DNA of 64,000 nt from Lojkania enalia (Eukaryota; Ascomycota; Dothideomycetes; Pleosporales): positions 90,192 through 154,191 of the forward strand of contig ML986700.1 in the NCBI GenBank assembly GCA_010094045.1, written 5' to 3'. The position numbers and the translations under genes are program-made. This document shows positions 14,531-23,056 of the stretch, piece by piece (the first letter of the stretch is position 1; the number at the start of each line of letters is the position of its first letter). The notes beneath the pieces were generated by a model. The model was not told the DNA's origin and searched no databases. It saw only the letters and a list, made by a program, of their open reading frames with translations.

Positions 14531-15194
14531 TTTCCTAAAATTAGAACTCAGGTTTTAGTATCCTATATTTATAAGTACTATAAAATATAAGGCTACAGCG
14601 TATCGGTATAAGGTAACTATACTGATTATATACCCAAGTTTTCCCAACTATAAACGAATATCTGACCTCTTCATCTGTTTTTCTATACCCGACAAGCCTA
14701 TTATTAGTAAAATCTTAGACGACTATAACGAGGCGGATAATCTACAAATTTAAGCTGCCGGAATCGTTTTATTCTAATAAGTAGGATAACTTAAACGCCT
14801 TATATCGCGTCACCGCGTCCAAATTAAACGCTTAAGCCGAAATAAGCTTAGTATAATTTTATTTCTACCTCTACTACTATACCCTCCTCTAAATATAAAT
14901 TTATACAAATATAAGCGAAAGCCGTATATATAGATATTAGAAACAGTCGTAGAAGAATCTATAGAAGAGGTATTCAATTTGGCTAGAAAAATAAATACTG
15001 GAAATGGAATCTCAACAGAACCTGACCTGGTTATTCTTTATAAATATCTACCCCGCTAAAAGAGGCATGCTATATATGTAGCTAGTAACTATCGGCAGAC
15101 AATTTATAATTTTGGGGTTTAGAGCGAATTTAATTAATTTCGATATTTTGAATATACTCTACTATAGACTGAGTATAATTGCCGATTTTGATGG
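14531..15194. other. Transition from heavily to lightly RIPped DNA
   Basis: Base composition changes here from TpA-dominated DNA to nearly balanced DNA. No gene is supported. The segment lies downstream (minus-strand sense) of the unknown pseudogene and may contain its 3' untranslated region. Confidence 0.4.
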
Positions 15195-15962
15195 CTATAT
15201 ATGCGTGACAAGAACTACTCCGTCCCTTAAAGCGTCTCGAAGTAGCTGTAAAGCAGCTAGTAGGTTGCATAGAGGATTAAGGAATCGTTTTCCATATAAC
15301 ACCCGTACGCAAACTTCTTCGTCTTTAATTATTAAGCACGGAACGTCAAGACTAGGAAGGTCTCTGACAATAGTTGCATCTGGTGCTATGTGTCCGAGAA
15401 TTTTTCTCATTGAAGTCCGATCGACGGGTAGGAAAGGAGACACAACATCCTCGGGGCGCGATACGTAGACGCAAACGCGCACGTCGTGACGGGAGCTAAA
15501 GATCTGGTTCTATCCGGCTAAAACGGGCTTGCAATATCGTAGTTGTTTTACAAGTATAGTGCTCGTATCGATCAGTCCCGGTTCCCTAAATTCATCATGT
15601 CTCAACGTCGGTACAGCGATAGCTGAGTTGGGATCTATAGTAATGATAGCGAAGACGTTCAGGATATTGCCTTTTCCAAAAATGCGCAGATATTAGCAGG
15701 GATCCTTAAGCCTTTTTTCTAAGATACTAATATCGGAGCCAAAAATTCGAATGCGAAATCCTGACGCCTTCTATCTTTCTAACTTTGATCGATCTTCAAA
15801 AATATCGTCCAGAATATTCAGATATGTCTTCTGCTCCCACTTGGATAATTGACAATGCAATACTGTTGTAAGCTTAGCAATGTTAAAGGGTTGTAGTAGG
15901 GCTAGAAGCGTGCGCCTAAATGGTTCAACATGTACAAAAATAGCTCGAATTAACAATGACAT
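15195..15962 (-). pseudogene. Conserved-looking fungal gene inactivated by point stops
   Basis: An ATG at 15,960-15,962 opens a minus-strand frame that stays in phase to 15,195 (about 255 codons), interrupted by stops at 15,771-15,773, 15,693-15,695 and 15,510-15,512. The fourth stop, at 15,195-15,197, may be native or another mutation. Each internal stop is explained by one C-to-T change in CAG or CAA, the RIP signature. The intervening protein is normal in composition, with segments such as LHCQLSKWEQ, GFRIRIFGSDIS and DLPSLDVPCLIIKDEE. No family recognised. An upstream exon could lie at about 16,090-16,190. The gene runs in the same direction as, and just downstream of, the phospholipase pseudogene, the two being separated by the TIR element. 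Confidence 0.55.
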
Positions 15963-16192
15963 TGTTTACATGAATAATTGACTAGGGAATGTAGTTGAGG
16001 AGGAATTTATTAGACAATAATGCGAAATTTATATATAAATCTTGTTGTTACAGGACTCATACACCGTGATGACCGTTCACCGTTTCCCGTTTCCTGTAAG
16101 GAGAATTCGAATACTAGCACCACAGTGCGCTAATGTCAACATAAGGTTAATAGAAGAAGTTTTAGCTACAATAGTGTTATCTAAATACATTA

Positions 16193-16312
16193 ACATCCCT
16201 CCCTGGGTTACCGGACACCTCCTGTGACCGGACAAACCATCGGTACTTTGACTTTCAGCAACTGGAAAACCCATGCGCACGACGAATATTGCTATAATTC
16301 TATAAAATTAGT
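16193..16312 (+). repeat. Left terminal inverted repeat
   Basis: Begins ACATCCCTCCCTGGGTTACC after a TA. Its reverse complement matches 19,592-19,714 with about ten mismatches over about 118 bp. It contains a subterminal pair of CCGGACA-like motifs (about 16,210-16,235). The inner end touches the TAA stop (16,308-16,310) of the ankyrin gene, so coding sequence runs directly into the repeat. Confidence 0.85.
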
Positions 16313-18595
16313 TTGTTATAGCTAAGGCGCCCGCATCGAGTAGCATCTTTACTAACTGCTCGTGGCCTTTAACTGAAGCCGAGAAGAGTGCGTTGCCGTA
16401 TAATCCACCCTGCGCGTTAACGTCGGCGCCCTTGTCGACTAGCAGCCTCACCATCTGCTCGTGGCCTCTAACTGAAGCTGCCTGGAGCGCATTGCCGTAC
16501 TCTCCACCCTGCGCGTTGACGTCGGCGCCCTTGTCGACTAGCAGCCTCACCATCTGCTCGTGGCCTCCAACTGAAGCCGCATAGAGTGCGTTTTCGTCTG
16601 AAGAGCTTTCATCTGGAGAGCTTGCGCCAGATCCTCCGGACAAGGCTATAAAGTCAACCTCATCAATCTATAACGTTCAAGTTAGTAAGTTGTGTGAGAT
16701 ATTGCTAGCCAGCCTTTACCATAGGGCTGACACTTGAAGCTTGCAGGTGCTCTTACATTTTCCGTAAATTCTGACCCACAATCTGGGCACGTTAAGCCGT
16801 GCTCATCGCGATACCACTCGTTATTGCACTCGTGGCAATACATCACCTCCCGCCGGCCGGAGTTTTGCGTCCTTGACGTCGCGACGTCAGCGCCCTTTTC
16901 CACCAGCAGCTCCACGACCCGCTCCTGACCTCTGTATGAAGCCTCCTGGAGCGCGTTGACGTCGGCTTCATCTGTGCTGTCATGGTTAGACCGCGCAAGC
17001 TTGAATGTGTCTTCCACCAATCCCTGGAAATGAAAAGTCCCTCCGGCGACCTCGAGTCCCTTATCTACAGCACTCTCGAAATTTACCTTGAAGGGACTAG
17101 GTGTATTGTTCCCATTTTCACCGGGTGTGTGAAATGCGCGTGTTTGCTTTGCTTCTGTAAAGATCTTTGGGGCCTTGACGCGCCTGGCTTCCGATACCAC
17201 ACGTATTCGCTTGAATCGAGAGTAGTCACCGTCTTCCCCGTCCACTTCTTCTAATTTTCGTTTTAGTGGCTTCGGTCCAAATTGTACGCGCCCAAATGAT
17301 GGCTCTCCAAAATGGACTTCTGTATTCCGAGCCGTAAGGTGCGGAAGGTCCACTTCGTGGATTTCTGTGATACGACGAAACCACATATTGCAAGTGGGAC
17401 TATAGGCGCAGGAATTAATTAGCCCGTTTGAATTCGGAATAGAGGCCTTCCTTACCATAAAACATCAACATTTGTCGGCAGTTCCGATAGAGTGTTGCAT
17501 CTCGGACAATGTGCCGAGGTTCGCGTCGATTGCTCCGTAGAATCACGTTTGAAGACGAGACTCATTGTAATCTTCTGACCGGGCAAGAAAGCGTCCTCAA
17601 AGTTGAGCGACAAGTCGACTTCCCTTCCCGTAGCACTTTCTTGCAGAACATACTCCTTTCGGCATATTTTTCTTAGCCCTTGCTTTCCTTCAAACCGTAT
17701 CTCCATCACTGCTTGAAATGCCGTCCAGGAATTGATGAAGCGCAGATGAACGGGAGCTATGCGTCCAATCGCATCTTCAAGGATGAATGGGTCTTCGAAA
17801 AGAGGACGGTCCACATGTTTCGAAAAGGCTGAACGTAGGGCTACGACTTCGCGATAGATTGCGATATTGCCGGCAATGACGTTAGACATGAAACGTTTCA
17901 GCTCTGACCCAAGGTTCTGTATCCATTCGAGACGGTCCATCATCCGCGAAGCTAGACTGTTTCCTGTCGAAATCAGCTGCCTGTTATTGTCTAATCTTAT
18001 CCGAACTTCTTTCAATGCCTGCGTATGTATATCGAGGGCTGCGTGCATTCTTCGTCCGTCTTCGGCAAGCTGGTCTTTCAAGTCGTCGTTCTTGGTACTG
18101 AGAAGCTTCCTGCTAACTGTTAGCAGGTACTGTGAATATACCAGAAATATCTTACACCATCCCAGTACCAAGGAGCATGTTGATTGAATCTGAATAACCC
18201 GTCACCTCAGCCCGAAATTTTGCGATTTCCGCGTCCTTCTGTGACGCCTGCCATTGTATCTTTCTTGCAGTATCTTTGAGTATATTCCCCGACCCGCCCA
18301 CTGCAAGGCTTCCACTATATTTTCTGACACGAGCTGTGAACTTAGCGACGGAATCGCGGCATTTTGCAGCTGTCTGCTTCGCTGTCTCGTACAAAGCGTG
18401 GAGTTCCGGAGTGGTAGCGCGGGATCGCGAGAGCTGTTCAACTTGAAGTAGGGCGGTGTCAAGGATGTACAGTTCTCGGGCCACTGCTTGGTACTCTGCT
18501 GAAGAGCCTCGACTGTCGTTCAGCGCTATGAGAAGGCGTTTGACGAGAAGGCTGACTGAGATGATGTCGCCCACTGAGCCGAACGTTACGGGCAT
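16308..18595 (-). CDS. Multidomain fungal protein: N-terminal helical domain, ULD, zinc ribbons, ankyrins (4 exons)
   Basis: Exons 18595-18156, 18109-17456, 17399-16757 and 16667-16308 join into 699 in-phase codons (698 aa). The introns (46, 56 and 89 nt) start GTAAGA, GTAAGG and GTAAGA; the first and third have GCTAAC and TACTAAC branch points. Start chosen at the ATG opening MPVTFGSVGDIIS, the usual start of fungal N-terminal helical domains found on NLR/STAND-like proteins. Domains: helical N-domain 1-120; coiled coil about 150-230; ubiquitin-like domain 250-333 (APVHLRFINSW, AFLPGQ); zinc ribbon C348xxC351/C365xxC368; basic nuclear-localisation-like patches 409-432; one ankyrin repeat 512-540; second zinc ribbon C553xxC556/C569xxC572 (CHECNNEWYRDEHG); three ankyrin repeats 604-698. 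Both ribbons are disturbed by, and restored across, splice junctions, supporting the model. No NACHT or NB-ARC domain. Likely a signalling or immune-type scaffold; exact role unknown. No RIP damage seen. Confidence 0.9.
16361..16570 (-). repeat. Near-identical 99-bp tandem ankyrin-coding repeats
   Basis: Units start at 16,361, 16,460 and 16,559 (plus-strand coordinates), exactly 99 bp apart. Each encodes one 33-residue ankyrin unit centred on MVRLLVDKGADVNAQGG. The two complete inner copies differ at only a handful of bases, mostly at the unit ends. This indicates recent unequal duplication or gene conversion within exon 4; the terminal repeat (inner edge of the TIR) is more diverged. Confidence 0.9.
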
Positions 18596-19183
18596 GTTGT
18601 GAGCCTCCCTGATGGACCCAGAGGAAACTGCAAGACAGGGGAACACACTAAAGACGTAAAAGGAGTATACAGACTCCCTTCATGTAGAAAATGTGAGAAA
18701 ATGATTCCGGCACACCAGGCTGAGAATGTACGGATTGCACAGGCTGCAGCGCCACGCAAGGCTGATTCAGCAGCGCAGCAGCGTATTAGACTTCAAGCTT
18801 GGTATCATGCCAATCACTGTCGTCCGCCGCCATACCCGCAAATGTCGGACGCGCACCCAATTTGTGCTAGGCATCCGGCCGCCGCTCAGTATGTGTCTCG
18901 GTCATCATGTGCCCGGGAAGCACATTCGGTTTGAGCGGGTTTGTACGGTCGGCGAAGGGATCAACGGCGGTCTGCAGGGCTTGAGGGCGACGTGATAGAT
19001 GTTGTCGAAGCCACCGAAGTAAATGCAGTCGGCTGTCGTATCACATCACGATGTTGTACGACGGCTGTGTTGGAAGCTGATTGGGGTTTCGCGGTTTCGA
19101 TGGCGGACGCAGTCGTTGTCTTTGAACAAGCGCCGGGGCCCCCGGAACCTCGGCCGTGCTCCTAATCCGGGGCCGGATTTTAG
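18596..19183. promoter_or_regulatory. Presumed 5' region of the ankyrin gene inside the element
   Basis: Balanced-composition DNA upstream of the ankyrin gene's ATG (minus strand). Several overlapping frames are open on both strands only because the DNA is GC-rich. None shows a recognisable domain, so I treat the stretch as promoter and 5' leader. From about 19,100 onward it has a RIPped counterpart at about 43,718, so part of it belongs to the repeat family itself. Confidence 0.4.
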
Positions 19184-19405
19184 ATGTCCCGCAATGCTTG
19201 GCTGCGGCGCTGCACAGCCACGGGTCTGACAGCCGCCACAGATACATTACGCACTAACGATGAGGTCAGACGTGTAAGGTCCTTCTGCACTAGCCAGGAT
19301 CGGTACTCGCTTCCGCGGGAGGTACCGATCGGCATTGCGGCCCTGCATGAATTTGCCCGCGATAGCGCGCACAAGGCTGGAGATGACTTGCAGGCATTAG
19401 AGTAA
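19184..19405 (+). CDS. Small hypothetical ORF (73 aa) in the element's right arm
   Basis: ATG at 19,184 opens 73 codons ending in TAG. The ATG directly follows TTTTAG, so it could also be the start of an exon. The C-terminal part (IGIAALHEFARDSAHKAGDD) is protein-like in composition. No family recognised. The same DNA is present in RIPped form near 43.8-44.0 kb, but that does not prove coding. Divergent in orientation from the ankyrin gene. It may be non-coding. Confidence 0.25.
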   Translation: MSRNAWLRRCTATGLTAATDTLRTNDEVRRVRSFCTSQDRYSLPREVPIGIAALHEFARDSAHKAGDDLQALE

Positions 19406-19591
19406 GGTTTTCGGGCTAGCAAAAAGCCGTTTTACAAAAATCCGGAGCGAAAAAGACGTGGTGTTGGTGCTGTAGGGTGGGAAGTCTGTTATACTACGAT
19501 AGAAGGCGCTTCACAAATCAGGCTCGGAGGCGACAATGCAAACGTAATTTTTAGGGAAGGGTGGATTATAGGCATTTAGCATTAGTTATAG

Positions 19592-19714
19592 TAGACTAAT
19601 TTTACGGAATTATAGCAATATTCGTTGTGCGCATGGGTTTTCTAGTTACTGAAAGTCAAAGTACCGATGGTTTGTCCGGTCACATGGGGTGTCCGGCAAC
19701 CCCGGGACGGATGT
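19592..19714 (-). repeat. Right terminal inverted repeat
   Basis: Read inwards from 19,714 it begins ACATCCGTCCCGGGGTTGCC, matching the left repeat. It is followed outside by TA (19,715-19,716). A third, RIP-mutated copy of the same end is at about 44,198-44,320, also followed by TA. Confidence 0.85.
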
Positions 19715-22700
19715 TATATTAAGTTACGACGCTTGATAGGAATATGCCGTTTACTTAGAGAGTGGTTAACTGATTTCCGCTTTGAAGGCACTACTGGCAA
19801 CGCTTTCTCAGCCGCCCAATGATCTATTGTCCCGAAAGGACTATCCAATCTTTGAGCATCAATCAGACTTTTTAGTGTGGTCGGGAAGCCGCTAATTACT
19901 TTAGACACATCCGTAACGCCTCGGATTGATATAGCAATAATATCATCGAGGGAATCGGCCGTAAATTTCACTCTACACTTAAACGGCGGAAGGCTTTTTG
20001 GGACCGCTGGGGCACAGCATACGGGGCGTCCCTGAACTATAAACCAAGATGATGTATCAAATAGTCGATGGTAAAAGTAGCGACGACCCTCTAAAGGGAG
20101 ATCGAGCCGACAAAAAATATAACCACTACATCTGTACTCGTTACCACTGAAAGGTGGGAACTCATCCAACTCGAAATAGAAAACGGAGGCAATTATTGAT
20201 TCTACTACCGCCGAAAATAAAATCTTCTTTAAGTATATAACTTAAGTAGCTTATACCTTCATCTCGGGAATTTTACGGACGTCGTCCAATTAAGGTTCCC
20301 CACCCTTTAGTTAGAGATTTATTCGGTGATATCGCTCGCGAGAGTTCGAACTCAGGGTATTAGCGAACTTTCTCTATGCATCTTCGCTGTTAAGGCTTCG
20401 CATAAAGCTCCGAAATAATTAGATATAAAATAGGTCTTTTACCTGGCTGTCAGAGGATGTTGCTAATAAGGTTCCAGTACTAAGTAACAATACAAAATCA
20501 GGATCGCATTTCTAAGGCTAGAGAAATCGAGTCTCCTAATAGGTAATACTTGCAGGGTTATTATGCTGTAGGCTACCATCCTGGAACGTCCCTAGACTGT
20601 AGACGACTCTGGGCTTGAAGAACCTGTGACGAGTTAGATATAGTATCCCTACTATAGCGCTTCGAACATACCAAGGAGCAGCAGACGTACAGCATGCACT
20701 ATAGAGGCATGAGCTTCATTTATAAGGAAGGGGAGCCTTACTAACGCTTCGCTAACTGAGACATTATGCTGTAGATTATCAGCACGCATTACATCATATC
20801 CTTAGTATTGTCAGTAAAGAGCACCTAACTAAGATAACAGACTTGCCGATATTATCTGGGCGTCTTCCCCCATTATAATTTGTAAATAGCCAAGGAATAG
20901 AGTCTTTTATAGTTGTAGTTGTTACGGCAACCTTAGTGTTATTTTGGAGAGGGTTAAACATCTGAACATGTGAGTCGAATATCACTTTAAAGGCTGACTC
21001 GATAGCTAAAAGGCTATACTAGCCATCCTCAATATATGCTACTAGCATTCCGAGGGCTTTGGAAATTATAGTAGGTGCTTCCCTTTTTTTACCGAAAGTC
21101 TTGTGCGCAACTTCTTCAAATCTTGCTAAAGACTCAGCAGTACTCTACTACAGCAAAAATATACCAATAACGATAAGTCCGCCTACCGATATTTAGATGC
21201 CTTATTAGAACTAGAAGATGGGTAACTTACCAGCTGAAGTTCCACAAACGAAATTGAAATAGTTTCTAACTAGACAGTTAAATCTAGATAATACCTTTTC
21301 AAGATGTTCCAAAAATACTAGAGGGATAACCCCTCTTATACTACCCCTATTAAGGCTAAATATACGTATCCCAGCGGTAGGAGGGACGAACCGAAAAACT
21401 AAAGCCTGGTAACAGACCCCGTAGAGAACGCACTCAGCTAGTTCGTAGGTGTTCTTCTCCGACCAAGACCGCTGTCCATATACCTTAATGTATATATCAC
21501 ATAGAGCATGCCTATATACTAAGACTTTCTCCGGCATGCGCATAAAGTAGTAAAAGCACGATCTGTAGCTCTTAAATTTATTTAGGTAAGGTTGCAAGGT
21601 TTGTAAAGTCCGCTAATAAACTTCTACGGCTAAGATACTAGAAGTTGAAAAGTTGTCGAATAACGACTTATAGTTGCGAAATAGTGCCGAAAAAATAGAC
21701 TCTTGGAGACTTTAATAAATTGTATACTTTACTACTGCTACTCGACATGTATTATAAAAGTGCGCCTTAAAGAGGAAGGAGGGGTAGAAGTCTAATTCGT
21801 TAGTAACGATCTAGAGTAAAGTGCGGGGGGGTAGGTAGCTCACTGTATACGCCTGGCGGGTAGTTTACTAGAAGTAAGGCGGATGCAACTAATAGGATAA
21901 CGAGCTGCTAGAGCTACGCCTAAGATAGCATTTGATTTAAGCAATCTAATAAGCAGTTTTCTAAGCTATTAATAGAGAAGCTATAGGGGCTTGTAGCAAC
22001 AGCAAATAAAAACGGGCTATTGTTCGTGGCGAAGAGGTAATCGATCACCCGTTTCGAGAGTGCCTGGAAGTAGAGAGGCCCGAATTATGCTGAAGTACGG
22101 GCTTCTATTACTTAATCGGATAGGGCTAATAAACGCCTTTATAAGGCCGAGGCTTTCTTTACTGGCGCTAAAGTCGACTTTAGCCCCATTATTTTAACGG
22201 CCTAGAAATGGCGGAATATATCTTGCTAAATCTCTACCTTTAAGTTATACTCTTTTAGCTCTCGCATCACTCTAGTAACTAGTATAAGAACTTGTATTTC
22301 TGCAATACTTTCATCAAAAATCTTAGAGGTTGTATCTATTACTAACAGGATCTGCGGCAACACCTTAAGATCCGAAGCCACCCCCTTCACCACCTACCAA
22401 GCAAGCCATTTCGCTACTACCTTCTATCCTCCAAAGTCGGAAATATAGTAAACTATTACACTTAAAAAGGGAGCAAAGACTCTATTATATAAAGTAGTAT
22501 AAAACTTTCTCCGGTTATAATATGGGAATTTCCAGGATGTAGTTGTGCTAGAAATCTGGCCTGCGGCTAAGCTCCTGCTGTATATCTCGTAATCTATTAC
22601 TGTAATATAGTTTTGCGCAGTAAGTATAGAAGATGTTAAGAGGCGAACCTAGCTATATATTAGTATCAGTTCTTCCATTCCAAGTATATGCTTAAGGAGG

Positions 22701-22837
22701 AGTGATTTAGTTTTTCGACCGACTATCGTTATAAAGGATACTTTAGTACTAGTTGCTACGTCCGGCGCATTTTCGTTTTTAGTTAGTAGGTTCCCTCCAG
22801 AAGAGCAGTTAAGTATTATCCAACTATAACTATACAT
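19714..22837 (-). pseudogene. Patatin-like phospholipase, inactivated by RIP
   Basis: Exons 22837-21844, 21791-21231, 21182-20847, 20800-20746, 20698-20672 and 20623-19714 join to exactly 961 codons with no indel but about 25 in-frame stops, all explicable as Gln or Trp codons hit by C-to-T or G-to-A. Five introns of 46-52 nt were inferred from splice signals; the third uses a GC donor (GCAAGT at 20,846). Patatins are serine lipid acyl hydrolases with a Ser-Asp dyad. The serine motif GTSAG survives (about 21,230-21,244, split by an intron) and the Asp motif DGS is at about 20,575-20,580. The oxyanion loop DGGGIRG has become NRGSIRG (21,331-21,354) by three G-to-A changes. The long N-terminal half is typical of large fungal homologues. 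The start ATG follows an A-rich run; its stop codon contains the TIR element's target TA. Confidence 0.85.
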
Positions 22838-23056
22838 TTTTTTTTGTTTTTTTCCTTTCTTTTTTACTTTTATAATACAAAGACCTTTATATCTACAAGC
22901 CTTATATCTTCCATTATTTTTCCCGTCTACTGAAACCTGTTTCCTATTACACTGAAGTGTAACTTAGTAATACTGTTTATAGAATATAGATACCCGTAAA
23001 ATAAGTCTATTTAATACTTATAAATACTATATCGCTCCTCCCTCGAGATTACTGTA
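22838..23056. promoter_or_regulatory. Divergent promoter region between phospholipase and DUF3723 fossils
   Basis: About 220 bp separates two start codons facing away from each other. It begins with a T-rich tract on the plus strand (22,838-22,868), which is an A-rich leader for the phospholipase. Less RIPped than the DNA to its right. Shared regulation of the two genes is plausible when they were alive. Confidence 0.4.
22947..22962. promoter_or_regulatory. Small inverted repeat in the divergent promoter
   Basis: TTACACT and AGTGTAA are perfect 7-bp arms separated by GA, roughly midway between the two divergent start codons. This is the form of a dimeric transcription-factor site, but the match could be chance and no factor can be named. 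Confidence 0.25.

Larger units (their letters stand above)
16193..19714. mobile_element. TIR-bounded element, RIP-free, carrying one intact gene
   Basis: Two inverted repeats of about 120 bp, roughly 90% identical, bound a 3.5-kb segment whose composition is balanced and free of RIP. Its outer ends read ACATCC on both sides, and each is flanked by TA (16,191-16,192 and 19,715-19,716), the target duplication typical of Tc1/mariner and pogo elements. No transposase is visible inside; instead there is one 698-aa gene whose stop codon sits at the inner edge of the left repeat. A RIPped relative of the right arm with the same end and a TA flank lies at 43.7-44.3 kb, showing that this is a repeat family. 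The insertion lies exactly in the stop codon of the phospholipase pseudogene. Confidence 0.75.

Noticed and set aside
1..15100. Mitochondrial or other naturally AT-rich genome
   Set aside because: Specific depletion of CA and TG with many surviving CG dinucleotides, plus nuclear transposon families and spliceosomal introns, points to RIP in a nuclear genome.
15112..15468. 118-codon plus-strand ORF
   Set aside because: Opposite strand of the unknown pseudogene, which has the better protein composition and RIP-explained stops; the plus ORF is open by chance.
16077..16280. 67-codon minus-strand ORF
   Set aside because: Half of it is terminal inverted repeat, so it is a chance fusion of transposon end and flank. 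The flanking half might be an old exon but cannot be confirmed.
16393..16584. Plus-strand ORF opposite the ankyrin repeats
   Set aside because: Antisense shadow of the 99-bp coding repeat; its own internal repetition simply mirrors the ankyrin units.
17867..18187. 106-codon plus-strand ORF
   Set aside because: Antisense to exon 2 and the first intron of the ankyrin gene; no domain.
16308..18646. Separate small genes at 16,308-16,643, 16,682-17,458, 17,452-18,171 and 18,152-18,646
   Set aside because: They overlap, some need non-ATG starts, and each joins to the next through a well-formed intron that restores phase and completes two zinc ribbons. They are exons of one gene.
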